Assembly: GCA_029582265.1 (NCBI GenBank)
Contig: CM055819.1
Span: forward strand, 38,761,934-38,825,933
DNA: 64,000 nucleotides
DNA from: Zoroaster sp. YZ-2022
Taxonomy: Eukaryota > Echinodermata > Asteroidea > Forcipulatida > Zoroasteridae
Reading direction: 5' to 3'
Below, piece by piece: positions 11,120 to 19,648 of this stretch (positions are counted from its first letter, which is position 1; each line of letters starts with the position of its first letter). Below the pieces are notes generated by a model. That model saw only the letters and a list, made by a program, of their open reading frames with translations, ran no database searches and had not been told where the DNA came from. The position numbers were made by a program, and so were the translations under genes.

Positions 11120-11277
11120 AAAATGAGGTTTTAACTGAAAAGATGGAGTTGGGGATCAATGTTCTTTGCAAATTCATTGCTAGGTTCAAAAGACTGGTGA
11201 CCAAGAAAGTTGTGATAATCAAAGGTATGGTACATTCAACCATAAGGTTTATCACAAATAGCAGCTGCAAGGAATCT

Positions 11278-11326
11278 TGGTGGTGGTGGTGGTGGTGGTG
11301 GTGGTGGTGGTGGTGGTGGTGGTGGT
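11278..11326. repeat. (TGG)n microsatellite
   Basis: About 16 uninterrupted TGG triplets. The equivalent place in the second tandem unit (about 14291) has no triplet run, so the expansion followed the duplication or was lost there. A frame with a poly-W run across it is an artefact. Confidence 0.95.
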
Positions 11327-11605
11327 TGTTGTGTGACCCTGTTGCATGGTCTCATAGAATCGTGGGATATCTGTGGGTCACAACAGTGCCACCGTGTGCC
11401 CCGCAAACGAACTTAATATTATTGACTTCACACAAGCCGTGCCAAACAGATGCCCCAAATTGTATCCCAGTATGCTTTGCGGTAGTTGCTTCAGCACTAT
11501 TTACGATAAACCTTATTCCAGGCAACCTGTCAATAATAAATATCAAAACTTGCCACAAAAAAAACAAAAAAAAAAACATGTGTTATAACTGCCACACCAA
11601 GTGAC

Positions 11606-12098
11606 ATACATAACGCTCACATCTATACACCAAACCAAAGTAACCACGACAAGCGAGATACATAACGCTCACATCTATACACCAAACCAAAGTAACCACG
11701 ACAAGCGACATACATAACGCTCACATCTATACACCAAACCAAAGTAACCATGACAAGCAACATACATAACGCTCACATCTATACACCAAACCAAAGTAAC
11801 CATGACAAGCAACATACATAACGCTCACATCTATACACCAAACCAAAGTAACCACAACAAGCAACATACATAACGCTCACATCTCTACACCAAACCAAAG
11901 TAACCATGACAAGCAACATACATAACGCTCACATCTATACACCAAACCAAAGTAACCATGACAAGCAACATACATAACGCTCACATCTATACACCAAACC
12001 AAAGTAACCATGACAAGCAACATACATAACGCTCACATCTATACACCAAACCAAAGTAACCACAACAAGCAACATACATAACGCTCACGTCTATACAC
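11606..12098. repeat. 52-bp minisatellite, about 9.5 copies
   Basis: A unit recognised by CATACATAACGCTCACATCT and ACACCAAACCAAAGTAACC repeats with a 52-bp period and few changes. It abuts the second P-loop exon block, at the junction of the tandem duplication. Confidence 0.95.
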
Positions 12099-12175
12099 CA
12101 ATTTCAATAAACAATCTAAAATGTAAAGGTAATCTAGATAACTAACTAGTATAATCCTGGTAAATTTTCACTTAC

Positions 12176-12358
12176 CACAAATCACCCCTATACTCGATCC
12201 AAGTGCTTCAAACTGTTCAGATATCTGGAAGGCTAATTCCCTGGTGGGTGAGTATGAGAGCAGTCTCTGGGGTCTGTCCAGTAACACTTGCAGAATAGGA
12301 AGTGCAAACGCTCCAGTTTTACCTGAACCCGTCTCCGCTAAGCCAATTATATCTCGTC
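12176..12358 (-). CDS. DDX47: DDX47 P-loop exon, distal duplicate (183 bp)
   Basis: Encodes [19 protein letters not shown], then [18 protein letters not shown], then [19 protein letters not shown]. The P-loop segment is canonical and closer to the family than the proximal copy. But two small deletions (4 and 2 bases, net in frame) turn [13 protein letters not shown] into [11 protein letters not shown], removing most of the beta-strand before motif Ia. Splice sites and phase match the proximal copy, so either exon could splice to the GG-motif exon. It could be a mutually exclusive exon, a decaying duplicate, or a haplotype mixture. Confidence 0.75.
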
Positions 12359-12541
12359 CTGCAAATTGATAATTCATATTTTTATTTTAAAAAAATCATA
12401 ATCATCATCATCTATCAATGTTGTAAAATGGAAAAGCTATCGAGAATATGTTATAATAACACAAATACTCTGTTTGGATTTAATTGTTTTTTCTTATCAT
12501 TTTCCTATTTCTTATTATTTTCCTATTAAATTGTATTAACC

Positions 12542-12815
12542 ATATTAACCCTCCTATTTTAGCTGCACTTTAGTGGAAAGTAGCTGTTGTGGTCAGAATC
12601 AGTTAACTCACTGTTTTGGCTGTTGACCCAAATGTGCACACAGGGACATTTTGACTGTTTTTACTGTCATTTTGACCACCCTGAACAATACCAGACAATG
12701 CTTTTACCAGTCAAAAACAGTCAATTCATTTTGACCTGTAAATGTACTTAGGCCTACTACACGTAAGGTTTGACAGTGTTTGACTTTTAAGTGCACTAGA
12801 TATACCTTGGGAAGT
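12542..12815. mobile_element. MITE with CCTCCTA terminus, right end truncated
   Basis: Begins ATTAACCCTCCTATTTTAGC and runs through the GTCAAA-rich interior to AAGTGCACTAGATATACC. The terminal TAGTAGGAGGGTTAA is missing, and the CAACAAGATG dispersed repeat follows directly. Confidence 0.7.
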
Positions 12816-12837
12816 ATATCAACATGTTAACCATGCT

Positions 12838-13010
12838 CAGTTCAACAAGATGCAACAAAAGTCAAATGATTTGTTGCCCTCAGCAGAGAACAAAATGACA
12901 ATTGTTCTTGCTGTTGCATTTTGTGGCATTGAGCAGCCTGCGCACTTTTCTGTTTATTGCATTTTGTGGCATTGAGCAGGGTTGTCTGTGAAATGCTTGT
13001 AGGGCATGAG
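12838..13010. repeat. Dispersed repeat, CAACAAGATGCAACA family
   Basis: A diverged independent copy of the 340-520 repeat, with ACAAGATGCAACAAAAG and TTGCATTTTGTGGCATTGAG words, the latter duplicated in tandem. No coding potential. Confidence 0.55.
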
Positions 13011-13740
13011 GATTAAAATGTTTAATTTGTTGTCATGATGTAATAATGACTTTTCTTTAGTTTTGTTTCCAGGGTCTTATTTGAAAGTAAATTTGCCTTG
13101 ACCCTAAAAATTAAAGAAATGTGTAGATTTGTGCATTTTGAAGAGTGAATCTAGCCAGACATAAACTGACTGATTAGTATAAAGATAAGAAGGTAAGGAC
13201 AACCCTATATTCATGCTATTCAGTCAGTATAGTAAGGCTGATTTCATTCATTTCTCATTCATGTAATTTGGCCTTCTGGCACAAGATGAATGCAATAAAT
13301 TCAATTCAATTTAATTCAATTCAAGTCAAAACAAAAATGTTGTGTTTCCGGTAAATCGACTGACCCAATAATATTCAAGAAATGTAGAGTTGGGAATTTT
13401 TTTCTAGGTGTGTATTTTTTAAAACACAGTATTGTATATACAAAAGAATTAAGAAAACAAACGAATTGATTTTTATTATCAAATTAAATTTGTTTAAAAT
13501 GTGTATTTAAACATAACACATATGCATGCACATGTACTATGTACATGCATCACATACATACAAAAAACATTTAAAAAAATAATAATTCCCTACTTACCTA
13601 CCCGTCATTTTTGTTACCGGAAACACAACATATATTTTGTTTGGCCAAGAGAACAGTAACTGCAATCATTGTGCTCAGTACTGTATAGCCCAACAAGGGA
13701 TACTTGGGGCCGGGTGTCCCAATTCCATCTAAGTTCAACA
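13011..13740. other. Non-coding AT-rich stretch
   Basis: I see no exon, TIR or tandem array here. The stretch is AT-rich with short near-repeats of TTCAATTCAA and an ACATGCATGCACATGT-like dyad. It separates the second exon duplicate from the second duplicated flank. Confidence 0.5.
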
Positions 13741-13751
13741 GTTAGGTGGTA

Positions 13752-14455
13752 GTGTAACTGAATGGTGGTGGATTTTGGCGGACTCGGGACAGGTTCTTAG
13801 CCAAAATAGCTCCGGGGGTTAGGGTCAATGAAACAAACCTTGAAAGCTAAGTGGGAGAGCCTCTCGCTGTATCTTCGTCGGAGTCTTTCATTTAAGACAC
13901 TCACAAGCTTCGCATAATACATCCACGACACCCTGGTGAGTAACAAGAACAAGGCTGTCAACATGGGACACTACGTGCAATCAGAAAAGTCCTGAACATT
14001 TAAATTGTCAACAACTAATTCCCAGGCCTGGAAGTGCATTCTGGTAGGGGTAAGACACTCCAAGTAAAGGGCACTTCCATTAGAAAATTAGAATGTCTAT
14101 GTCTAAAACAGTTTTAAGGGCTATCAAATTCCCCCCCCATCCCAACAGGCCTTTAAAACTATTAAAAGGCCAAGTTAAGTGTTTAAAATGTTGATAAAAA
14201 TCAGGTAATGGGCATTGGATTATTGCCGGCTGTGTGATCTTAGTAACTCTGGGTAGAATAAGGTTTATCACAAATAGCAGCTGCAAGGAATCATGGGATG
14301 TCTGTGGGCGCAATAGCGCCACTGCGTGCCGCACAAACAAACAAAATATTGTTGATGTCACACAAGCTGCTCCAAACAGATGCCCCAAATTATATCCCAG
14401 TATGCTTTGCGGCAGTTGTTTTAGCGCTATTTGCAATAAACCTGGTTGTATCCGA
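13752..14455. repeat. Second copy of the tandem-duplicated flank
   Basis: Matches 10425-11530 in order: GAATGGTGGTGGATTTTGGC, CTTCGTCGGAGTCTT, then AACTAATTCCCAGGCCTGG, then GGTTTATCACAAATAGCAGC. The first copy contains an extra TIR element (10881-11119) and the (TGG)n run; this one is followed by a different TIR element. Confidence 0.8.
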
Positions 14456-14913
14456 CCGCCACTTTTTCTCATTCAATATAACCAATAATGTAATTTTACC
14501 TACCTAGTAAGGTGGAGAACATATGGATGATGATGGACATATACTTCAAATTATTCCAGGATATTTATTATATGAAAAAATTAGGCATTTTTGGAAAACG
14601 ATGACTTCCTCAGCTCAGTCATGTCAGTTTAATCTTGTCATAACTCTCCCGTTAGTGACCAACACGGTCACATGTGCTGTGGCAACTATATAGGATCCTT
14701 CTAATCTATTTTCTGAAGGGTATTTTTTTAGAAGGGAAATAAAGTCCAAAACCATCATAAAACTAAAGTGGATTTTTAAAGATAAATTTCACTTTCTGTA
14801 GGCCTACCACAAAAAATCGATAAAATGATTGTTTAACTGGTTAGTGGTTGCAAAAAAATTCCAAGAAAACCTTTAAAAAGTGGCGGTCGGATACGACATT
14901 CTTTCCTAAATAG
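14440..14913. mobile_element. MITE with GTATCCGACCGCCACTTT termini, about 470 bp
   Basis: The left end GTATCCGACCGCCACTTTTT is the reverse complement of the right end AAAAAGTGGCGGTCGGATAC, which is followed by GACATTCTTTCC. The interior (GGTGGAGAACATATGGATGA) is shared with 54371-54813. Non-autonomous DNA transposon, hAT-like at a guess. Confidence 0.85.
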
Positions 14914-15345
14914 CGAAGGATACGGACTACAGAGTCAGAGGGAATAGGGATGTCCAGTGTATTGGCCCTAACGTTAGGCCGAGAATGGGCCTATCAACTC
15001 GAGTCAGACCATGGAGGAGCTTCTTCCATGGTCAGACATGGGCTGATAACTGATTAAGTTAACGTTAAATCTCAAGTCAATGACTCACTCGAATGTTCTA
15101 AAATCATTCGTCATAAAAGACCACTCTGTGTTCTCCTAAATTAGCAGCAAATTAATATATGAAATACAAAACATATCGCTAGGGGTCCTAATAAGTAGGC
15201 CCCCTACCCACAATAGCTGAAGGACTGCGAATCAAGAAAACAACACAGCAAAAAAAGAACTTGTCAGACAAAAACGTCAACCTACCATCAAATAAACCGC
15301 CATTAATTATTGTAATTACGCCCTCCGTTGGTGACAATGAGTGCA

Positions 15346-15503
15346 ATTAATAATTGTTGCCTGGCGTGATGGGGTCCATGGCGTTTACGACATCGCACCA
15401 AGAGGGCTGATGGCATCCCGAGGGCGAAGCCGAGGGTGCCATCAGCCCCGAGGTGCAAGGCCGCCATGGACCCCTTAAATCACCTCAGGCAACAATTATT
15501 TGA
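15346..15503. repeat. Foldback (hairpin) element
   Basis: The left half TAATAATTGTTGCCTGGCG, GGGGTCCATGGCG, GGGCTGATGGCA is mirrored by TGCCATCAGCCC, CGCCATGGACCCC and CAGGCAACAATTATT, with a small centre near 15425. This makes a nearly complete hairpin of about 75 bp per arm: a MITE-like foldback unit. Confidence 0.8.
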
Positions 15504-15879
15504 CCCATCTCGTACCATGGTATTAGATTACGTTACCGCATTGAAGAAATCTTCCAGTAAACTGTCTAAGTCTGGCAACTGGAAGTGTCTGGAAGTTGCT
15601 GTCATCTCGTCCCGTTTTCGTTTGCAGTGTTCGGCGAACTATTCGTACTGCATGGTCGAAGCGAACAAATTCACACACGGCAGACAAGCAGTTGTTTAGC
15701 TGGTCCCTACAGTGCATCAAATTGAAATACTAGCGTGTTCTGCGGAGTACCAACAATATAACAACCTCGGTCGCTGTTTTCACTTCTTGCAATCAAAAGT
15801 AGCACTTCAGAAAGATATATGAGGATGATACTCCCGGGGACGATCAGGGTTGATGTACCACTCTTGAGAGGTGAACATC

Positions 15880-16590
15880 ACTTTTTGAGTGACGTCAGAG
15901 GTGAACATCACTTTTTGAGTGACGTCACGAGGGTAACATGAAGATTTGTGATTTGTCATGTGACAGGCTTTCGACCAATGAAATTACACAATCTAAGACC
16001 ATGATATAACAATGTCCAGTGCTAGCTGTACAGCTGTTCGGATGGGGTTTAGTGTATGTGATAACATGAGCGGAACCCCTCTAGCATACAGAAACCATTT
16101 AAATCCTTCATCGTCATTATTTTAATCGTCTGATAATTTATCTCAGGATCTCGACATCCCGATTATCTCAGGATCTCAACAAGTCAGATGGCACATCATT
16201 ATTGATAATAACACTGTGTGTAACAGTGTGTTCAATTACTATGCATTGCCACCCAAGTCGGATGGCACTTCCAGAGTTCCCATCATTACACACATGTACA
16301 ATGTACAATGTACATCATTATTGATAATAACACCGTGTGTTCAATTGCGATGCAATGCCACCCGATGGCGCGTGCCGTGACGCTTACGACTGGAGTGTCG
16401 TGACCGAGCATCATTTCATTTGGCTAGTCTTCATTTCGTTCGCCTTTTCGTCATTTCATTCGGCTAGTCGTCATTTCATTCGGCCATTCACCATTTCATT
16501 TGCCCAATCATCATTTCATTCGGCTAGTCTTCATTTCGCTTGGCTTTTCATCATTTTCATTCGGCTATTCACCATTTCATTTTGCCACCA
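15880..16590. repeat. Short local tandem repeats
   Basis: Three small structures: AGGTGAACATCACTTTTTGA and GTGACGTC twice in a row (15896-15930); CATTATTGATAATAACAC twice (about 16195 and 16317); and a TCATTTCATTCGGCTAGTC block repeated about seven times with variation (16408-16580). No gene is seen in the stretch. Confidence 0.7.
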
Positions 16591-16704
16591 AGATCAAACT
16601 AGCCGCGGATTTAACCAGCAGATTCGCCCGCAGATTCAGCCGCGATTCAGCTGCAGGTTTCTCACGGATTTAACGGATCCCAGATAGTTTAAAAACTGGA
16701 TAGA

Positions 16705-17503
16705 TGTAAAATTTAAAACCCACGATCAGGTTGGTCCAGTGCAGTAATGAATACTGCACTCAGCCTGGTGCATTTCACACGTGGGCACAGGCGAAATGAA
16801 GTGATGATTGCGCCCGGCCTCTGTCGTTAAAAAGCGTAATCTCATAACGCCAAAACCACGATATGCCCCAAGGTGAAATGTCATCTCCATAATTCCAAAA
16901 GTTAACAAAAATAATAACATTAAATGGGGCACAAATTGTTTTAACTTTTGATGAGTTGGTCACAAGTGCTCAGCTTTGTTTAACTGTTGTAATATATCAC
17001 GGCATATACAAGCGATGATACATATTCTAGAGTCCCTTTAATTATGAAATATTAATCGTATCAAGCCAATTAACCACGATATGCCCTAAGTTGAAATGTC
17101 AACTTCATAATTCGGTAATAAAATTAACATTAAAGGGGCTGGAATTGTTTTTAACTTTTGACGAGTTGGTCATAATTAAAGTGACGCTAGAATATGTACC
17201 ATTATCGCCGGTATATGCGTGTATGGTTACACAGTGCAGGGTGTTTGTGACCAGCTCATCAAAAGTTAAAACAATTTGTGCCCCTATAATGTTAATTTTT
17301 GTTAATTTTGTTAATTTTGTTAACGAATTATGGAGATGACATTTCACCTAGGGATATCGTGGTTTTGGCGTTATAAGATTACGCTTTAACGACAGAGGCT
17401 GCGCAATCATTTCATTTCGCCTGCGCCCGGCCGTGGAAACGTACCGTATTGAGTGCAGTATTCACACGCACTGACCAACCTGATCGTGGGTTTTAAATTT
17501 ACA
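16705..17503. mobile_element. Foldback TIR element of about 800 bp, abutting the gap
   Basis: The outer ends ACCCACGATCAGGTTGGTC (left) and GACCAACCTGATCGTGGGT (right) are inverted repeats. Pairing continues inward for about 260 bp, including AAAACAATTTGTGCCCC against its partner. An internal partial copy of the arm (17080-17180) lies in the middle. The right end reaches the N gap. No transposase frame is visible. Confidence 0.8.
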
Positions 17504-17508
17504 TTATC

Positions 17509-18008
17509 NNNNNNNNNNNNNNNNNNNNNNNNNNNNNNNNNNNNNNNNNNNNNNNNNNNNNNNNNNNNNNNNNNNNNNNNNNNNNNNNNNNNNNNNNNNN
17601 NNNNNNNNNNNNNNNNNNNNNNNNNNNNNNNNNNNNNNNNNNNNNNNNNNNNNNNNNNNNNNNNNNNNNNNNNNNNNNNNNNNNNNNNNNNNNNNNNNNN
17701 NNNNNNNNNNNNNNNNNNNNNNNNNNNNNNNNNNNNNNNNNNNNNNNNNNNNNNNNNNNNNNNNNNNNNNNNNNNNNNNNNNNNNNNNNNNNNNNNNNNN
17801 NNNNNNNNNNNNNNNNNNNNNNNNNNNNNNNNNNNNNNNNNNNNNNNNNNNNNNNNNNNNNNNNNNNNNNNNNNNNNNNNNNNNNNNNNNNNNNNNNNNN
17901 NNNNNNNNNNNNNNNNNNNNNNNNNNNNNNNNNNNNNNNNNNNNNNNNNNNNNNNNNNNNNNNNNNNNNNNNNNNNNNNNNNNNNNNNNNNNNNNNNNNN
18001 NNNNNNNN
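17509..18008. other. Assembly gap (500 N)
   Basis: Exactly 500 N, the usual placeholder for a gap of unknown size. All continuity between the two inverted arms depends on this join. Confidence 1.
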
Positions 18009-18353
18009 GGGAAATGCCTTTGTGGGTGTGTTGTTGCTGGGTGTAGCAACACCACAAAGGAAGGTGTCAGCCTTCACCGATTTCCACCAGACCCTAAATA
18101 CAGGCGAATTTGGACGGCGAGTGTGAAGCTGACCAGGGCGAAATGGTCAGGACCAACGGAGCACTCTATGATATGTAGCGCTCACTTTGAGCCAACATAC
18201 TTTGACCGGGGCTCCAGAGCCAGTTTGGCATGAGATTTAAAGCCATGCTGCGCCCTGATGCAGTACCAACAATATTTCCCTTATTAAAGTCAGAAGGCCA
18301 AGAAACGTCCAGAAAAGAAAAGAGTAGCTTTCTTGAAGCGAGAAAGTCTCAGG
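18009..18353 (+). pseudogene. THAP-domain zinc-finger exon, frameshifted, 5' end in the gap
   Basis: Reading from the gap edge gives CVVAGCSNTTKEGVSLHRF, PPDPKYRRIWTASVKLTRAK, then WSGPTEHSMICSAHFEP and TYFDRG. This is a C2CH THAP DNA-binding domain: C-x4-C, the invariant proline and tryptophan, and C-x2-H followed by F. After FDRG a one-base shift near 18215-18235 is needed to continue with FGMRFKAMLRPDAVPTIF, the family's AVPTIF motif; the original frame meets TGA. The exon then runs to KSQ and a GTAAGT donor at 18354. THAP domains occur in transcription factors and P-element-like transposases; the rest of the protein is not visible. The shift may be a low-coverage error at the contig end. 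Confidence 0.8.
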
Positions 18354-19077
18354 GTAAGTTGCTTTGTTTTCCGTGGTAACTTACATGTGTATGTGCACCC
18401 ACAAGCAATAGGCTTATTACTAACGTTAGAGGTCGATTGTTACACCGCACACCACATTAACGCTAAAATGTCGCTTTCATTGTGAAGTCACTGAAGATGT
18501 CATTGTACAATTCTTTGACAATGTTAATTATGTGTGATTTTTGGATCTTGTTTCAAAATCATCGAGTGCAGAATTATGTTTTGAAACGGTCATAACGACG
18601 CTTACACAATTCACCAATGACTCCTGCCATGTGTATCCATGCCATTGATTCGACGGGCCTATGCGCTTCGCTTTACGGTAGAGCCTACAGTACAGATTTA
18701 TCGGTGCTATACGGTCATGTTTACTATGCAACTTGCAAGTCGGTGCACATACACTGTACATGTGTACGCTAAGCAGTTTATGACCCTTTTTATAATCCCA
18801 CGGTTTAACCATGGAGCAACTAAACACAATGGCAACATTGGTGCCTAACATTGGAGCTTAGTTTATTCATGGTTTATTGCTCCTAGGTCTACGTCACGAA
18901 CAGCGCCACCGCGTTGAGCAACATTGAAATTAGATGAGGCAATTTTTGTAAAAATCAAATTAAAAATAATTAGCCCAATCCAGACATAAATTAAACGTAA
19001 AATCGTTTTTTATTCATATCAATTGATAAAATAACAAAAGAAAATAAATAAGCACAATTTGACTCTTCCTAGGACCT
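18354..19077. other. Unassigned sequence downstream of the THAP exon
   Basis: I find no second THAP-gene exon, TIR or tandem repeat. This block has no counterpart in the left arm; the left arm at the equivalent place holds DDX47 upstream exons. Confidence 0.5.
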
Positions 19078-19577
19078 TTAAGTTCTCTTGAAGACATTCA
19101 GAGTATGCTGATCGAAACATTGAGTTTCTCACCTCCAGTTCTTCTCAGAACCAACACATATTACAACTCTAAAGAGATTGTTACGTGGTGCTACTGCAAA
19201 CCTTACTCCTACTGTACTTCCACCATGCAAAGCTTCAAATCTTACCTATTCATTTTACTAGTTTAGTAGTGTCCACACCTTGACAAAGAAAAGTACATGC
19301 ACCTAACAAAGCAAGTTTTTGACATAAGCCAGTTATGCACAATGTATGTGGGCCCATCATATCTCATGAAATCTGACTTGATGATCCTAATGTAATCCGA
19401 ATGTAATTTGTGTTTGGGGTCATCAGGCATATTGGATTTTTTGTTTAAAAGAAGAAAAAAAACCAAGGTTCTCAGAGACACCAAATGTGGAGGTTCATTT
19501 CATCTGTCTGATTGAACATACATTGTCTACTAAACTGATGAGTTTAATTTACTTCTTGAATATGATTTATATCACAG

Positions 19578-19648
19578 CTACCCCAGGACGTCTGGTGGAT
19601 CACTTGGAAAACACAAAAGGTTTTAGTCTCAGAGCTTTGAAATATCTG
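19578..19648 (+). CDS. DDX47: DDX47 right copy, TPGRL exon (first visible)
   Basis: Encodes (A)[18 protein letters not shown] then ALKYL; acceptor ATCACAG, donor GTGAGT. Enters in phase 1, so an upstream coding exon is required. Confidence 0.92.

Larger units (their letters stand above)
555..12358 (-). pseudogene. DDX47: DDX47-like DEAD-box RNA helicase, left copy (frameshifted, 3' end off window)
   Basis: Ten GT-AG-bounded exon blocks on the minus strand encode a helicase matching DDX47 (yeast Rrp3 family), a nucleolar ATP-dependent RNA helicase of small-subunit rRNA processing. In order from the 5' side: two alternative P-loop exons (12176-12358 and 9503-9697, motif I TGSGKT, motif Ia PTRELA), 7859-7930 (GG motif), 7149-7219 (TPGRL), 5562-5681 (DEAD and SAT), 4481-4597, 3958-4102, 3208-3284, 898-958 and 555-625 ([11 protein letters not shown]). 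The Q-motif/N-terminal exon is not visible; the two last exons would lie left of position 1. Exon 3958-4102 is 145 bp against 147 bp in the right copy: one CA is missing from a CACACAG tract, which shifts the frame in the C-terminal RecA domain. So this copy is a pseudogene, unless the deletion is a sequencing error. The family assignment is secure. Confidence 0.85.
9428..12440. repeat. Tandem duplication containing the P-loop exon (unit 1 and start of unit 2)
   Basis: 9428-9790 and 12100-12440 are close copies (both contain TTTCAATAAACAATCTAAAATG, here split as TTTCAATAAACAATC and the adjoining TAAAATG, then the exon). Likewise 10425-10860 and 11258-11530 recur in order at 13752-14125 and 14260-14455. 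Exon, then flank, then exon, then flank means a head-to-tail duplication of about 3 kb, with a 52-bp minisatellite at the junction. Confidence 0.8.

Noticed and set aside
11143..11604. 153-codon frame with a poly-tryptophan run
   Set aside because: It reads through a (TGG)n microsatellite and duplicated non-coding flank; no homology.
17407..18077. Frames running through the N gap
   Set aside because: They consist mostly of unknown bases.
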